Below are positions 11,175-12,846 of a stretch of DNA of 12,846 nucleotides, in pieces. A program made the translations under genes and the position numbers. Each line of letters begins with the position of its first letter. Positions within the stretch are counted from its first letter, which is position 1. The notes under the pieces are model-generated. The model searched no databases. It was not told the origin of the DNA and saw only the letters and a list, made by a program, of their open reading frames with translations. The stretch comes from JALZHR01 sp036389695 (GTDB taxonomy: Bacteria > Acidobacteriota > Blastocatellia > Pyrinomonadales > Pyrinomonadaceae): assembly GCA_036389695.1 (NCBI GenBank), contig DASVWG010000386.1, forward strand, positions 1-12,846. The letters are read 5' to 3'.

Positions 11175-12846
11175 ATGAATATCGCACGCGCCAAAGAAAT
11201 CCTCAAGCATCAATTCGGCTACGATTCGTTTCGGATGAATCAGCAGCAGGCGATTGAAACCGTTTTGCAAGGCAAAGACTGCATCGTGCTGATGCCGACC
11301 GGCGGCGGAAAATCGCTGTGTTATCAAATTCCCGCGCTGATGCTGGACGGCTTAACCGTTGTCGTTTCACCGCTTATCGCGCTAATGAAAGACCAGGTCG
11401 ACGCGCTGAAAAACAACGGCATCGAAGCCGCGTTTTTAAATTCGACGCAGACCGCCGCCGAGCAGACGGAAGTTTTTCGCGCGATTCGCACGGGCAGACT
11501 GAAATTGCTCTACGTCGCGCCGGAGAGACTTTTTCAGGCGGGCGACCAGTTTATCGAATTTTTAAAAGGCGCGAACGTTTCGCTGTTTGCGGTGGACGAA
11601 GCGCATTGTATTTCGAGTTGGGGACACGATTTTCGACCGGAATATATGCAGCTCAGAAAGTTGAAATTTCATTTTCCCAAAGTTCCGCTAATCGCGCTGA
11701 CGGCGACCGCCGACAAACTCGTGCGCAAAGATATTATCGAGCGTTTAGGGCTGACGGGCGCGGCGCTTTTCATGTCCAGCTTTAACCGCCCGAACATTTT
11801 TTACAAAGTCGAGCCGAAGCGAAATTCCTACGCGCGGCTGCTGGAATATCTTCAGGAAAAGCGTGAGGAAAGCGGAATTATTTATTGCCTGAGCCGGAAT
11901 TCGGTCGAGAGCTTGGCGGAAGATTTACGCGGCGAAGGCTTTCACGCGCTGCCGTATCACGCGGGTTTGACGAAAGAAGAGCGCGACCGGCATCAGGAAT
12001 TGTTTTTAAAAGACGAGATAAAAATCATCGTCGCGACCATCGCTTTCGGGATGGGCATCGACAAATCGAACGTGCGTTTCGTCGTCCATCTGGATTTGCC
12101 GAAAAACATCGAAAGCTATTATCAGGAGACGGGGCGCGCCGGGCGCGACGGCTTGCAAAGCGAGGCGCTTTTGTTTTTCAGCTGGGGCGATATTAACAAA
12201 TTAAAAGGCTTTGCCGAGGTCGAAGGCAATCAGGCGCAGACCGAGATAATGCTGAAAAAGCTGAATCTGATGGGACAATTCGGCGATTTGAAAACGTGCC
12301 GGCGAAAGTTTCTGCTCAATTATTTTTCCGAAGAAATGGCGGAAGACTGCGGCAACTGCGACAACTGCAACACCGAGTTTGAATATTTTGACGGCACGAT
12401 TATCGCGCAGAAAGCCTTGAGCGCGGTTTATCGCACCGGACAGCGTTTCGGTTTGAGCTACCTGATTGATTTTCTGCGCGGCTCGCAGGCGAAGACGATT
12501 CGCGACGAGCATAAAAACTTGAAAACATACGGCGTCGGCGCGGATATTTCAAAAAACAACTGGTTCGATTATTTCAAGGATTTAATCGCGCAGGGTTATC
12601 TGGCGCAAACGGAAGGGCAATATCCGGTGATTGTTCTGACGGAAAAAAGCGAAGCCGTTTTGCGCGGCAATGAACGCGTCGAACTGATGAAAGTCACGAT
12701 TAAGGAAGACAAGGACAAGAAAGCTCCGGCTGCCGCTTCGAGCGTTCCGACGGAATATTTCAAAGATTTGTTCGGCGATTTAAAGCAGATTCGGATGAAT
12801 TTCGCCCGCAGCGAAAACGTGCCGCCGTATATCGTTTTTTCCGACG
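11175..12846 (+). CDS. recQ: ATP-dependent DNA helicase RecQ, 3' end cut by window
   Basis: The first 557 residues of a RecQ-type 3'-5' DNA helicase, acting in recombination and fork repair; the reading frame is open at the window edge. Walker A P-T-G-G-G-K-S is at 41-47, the DEAH box D-E-A-H at 141-144, S-S-W-G-H-D-F-R-P-E-Y at 147-157, T-A-T-A at 176-179, and motif VI Q-E-T-G-R-A-G-R-D-G at 317-326. The RecQ-Ct zinc site is complete: Cys375, Cys392, Cys395 and Cys398, with the same spacing as in E. coli RecQ. A winged-helix RQC domain follows to about 505, then a Lys/Ala linker and the beginning of an HRDC domain (526 onward), so this is the full-length bacterial type. The ATG has no Shine-Dalgarno, but F-G-Y-D-S-F-R starting at residue 14 supports this start. 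It probably forms its own unit, 188 nt behind the ypdA-like gene. Confidence 0.96.
   Translation, partial: MNIARAKEILKHQFGYDSFRMNQQQAIETVLQGKDCIVLMPTGGGKSLCYQIPALMLDGLTVVVSPLIALMKDQVDALKNNGIEAAFLNSTQTAAEQTEVFRAIRTGRLKLLYVAPERLFQAGDQFIEFLKGANVSLFAVDEAHCISSWGHDFRPEYMQLRKLKFHFPKVPLIALTATADKLVRKDIIERLGLTGAALFMSSFNRPNIFYKVEPKRNSYARLLEYLQEKREESGIIYCLSRNSVESLAEDLRGEGFHALPYHAGLTKEERDRHQELFLKDEIKIIVATIAFGMGIDKSNVRFVVHLDLPKNIESYYQETGRAGRDGLQSEALLFFSWGDINKLKGFAEVEGNQAQTEIMLKKLNLMGQFGDLKTCRRKFLLNYFSEEMAEDCGNCDNCNTEFEYFDGTIIAQKALSAVYRTGQRFGLSYLIDFLRGSQAKTIRDEHKNLKTYGVGADISKNNWFDYFKDLIAQGYLAQTEGQYPVIVLTEKSEAVLRGNERVELMKVTIKEDKDKKAPAAASSVPTEYFKDLFGDLKQIRMNFARSENVPPYIVFSD

Noticed and set aside
11175..12846. 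Truncated recQ pseudogene
   Set aside because: All helicase, zinc and RQC motifs are intact and the frame stays open to the window edge; the truncation comes from the window boundary.

Overview
The window looks like chromosomal DNA of a free-living Gram-negative-type bacterium. The best guess is Acidobacteriota, class Blastocatellia (Pyrinomonadaceae-like). This rests on the style of the large PD40 + FG-GAP surface protein, a YpdA-type bacillithiol-linked reductase, small secreted proteins, weak Shine-Dalgarno use and about 50% GC. No 16S or other marker is present, so the assignment is inference. I found no rRNA, tRNA, CRISPR array, prophage or transposase gene.

Layout. (1) 63-746, minus: exported NlpC/P60 cell-wall peptidase. 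(2) 747-1255: a 500-nt non-coding stretch with a two-part hairpin at 914-979 and a candidate promoter. (3) 1256-3214, plus: secreted or anchored two-domain protein, six PD40 blades then six 45-residue calcium-loop repeats. (4) 3215-3535: convergent intergenic region with hairpins, including a strong minus-strand terminator. (5) 3536-5290, minus: likely operon of HicB-like protein, Mrp/ApbC-type Fe-S carrier ATPase and A-type Fe-S carrier (ErpA-like). (6) 5291-5465: divergent spacer with a REP-like palindrome just upstream of the HicB-like start. (7) 5466-6589, plus: Fe-S uracil-DNA glycosylase overlapping by 4 nt a small secreted protein. (8) 6602-6750: a 149-bp near-perfect palindrome with 32-bp perfect terminal inverted repeats, followed by a terminator for the opposite strand. 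(9) 6805-7629, minus: YflT + DUF2382 stress protein. (10) 8021-10986, plus: tight cluster of ygfZ, a secreted protein, a helical protein, a zinc-ribbon membrane protein and a YpdA-family flavoprotein. (11) 11175-12846, plus: recQ, cut by the window end in its HRDC domain.

The genes lean towards Fe-S cluster and thiol redox upkeep (erpA-like, mrp, ygfZ, ypdA) and DNA repair (an Fe-S uracil-DNA glycosylase, recQ). That is a shared theme, not evidence of one system. The least ordinary content is non-coding: palindromic elements and short-period (7-9 nt) degenerate tandem arrays at 22-49, 6636-6718, 8372-8403 (inside ygfZ) and 11040-11128. I did not find a convincing new defence or mobile system.
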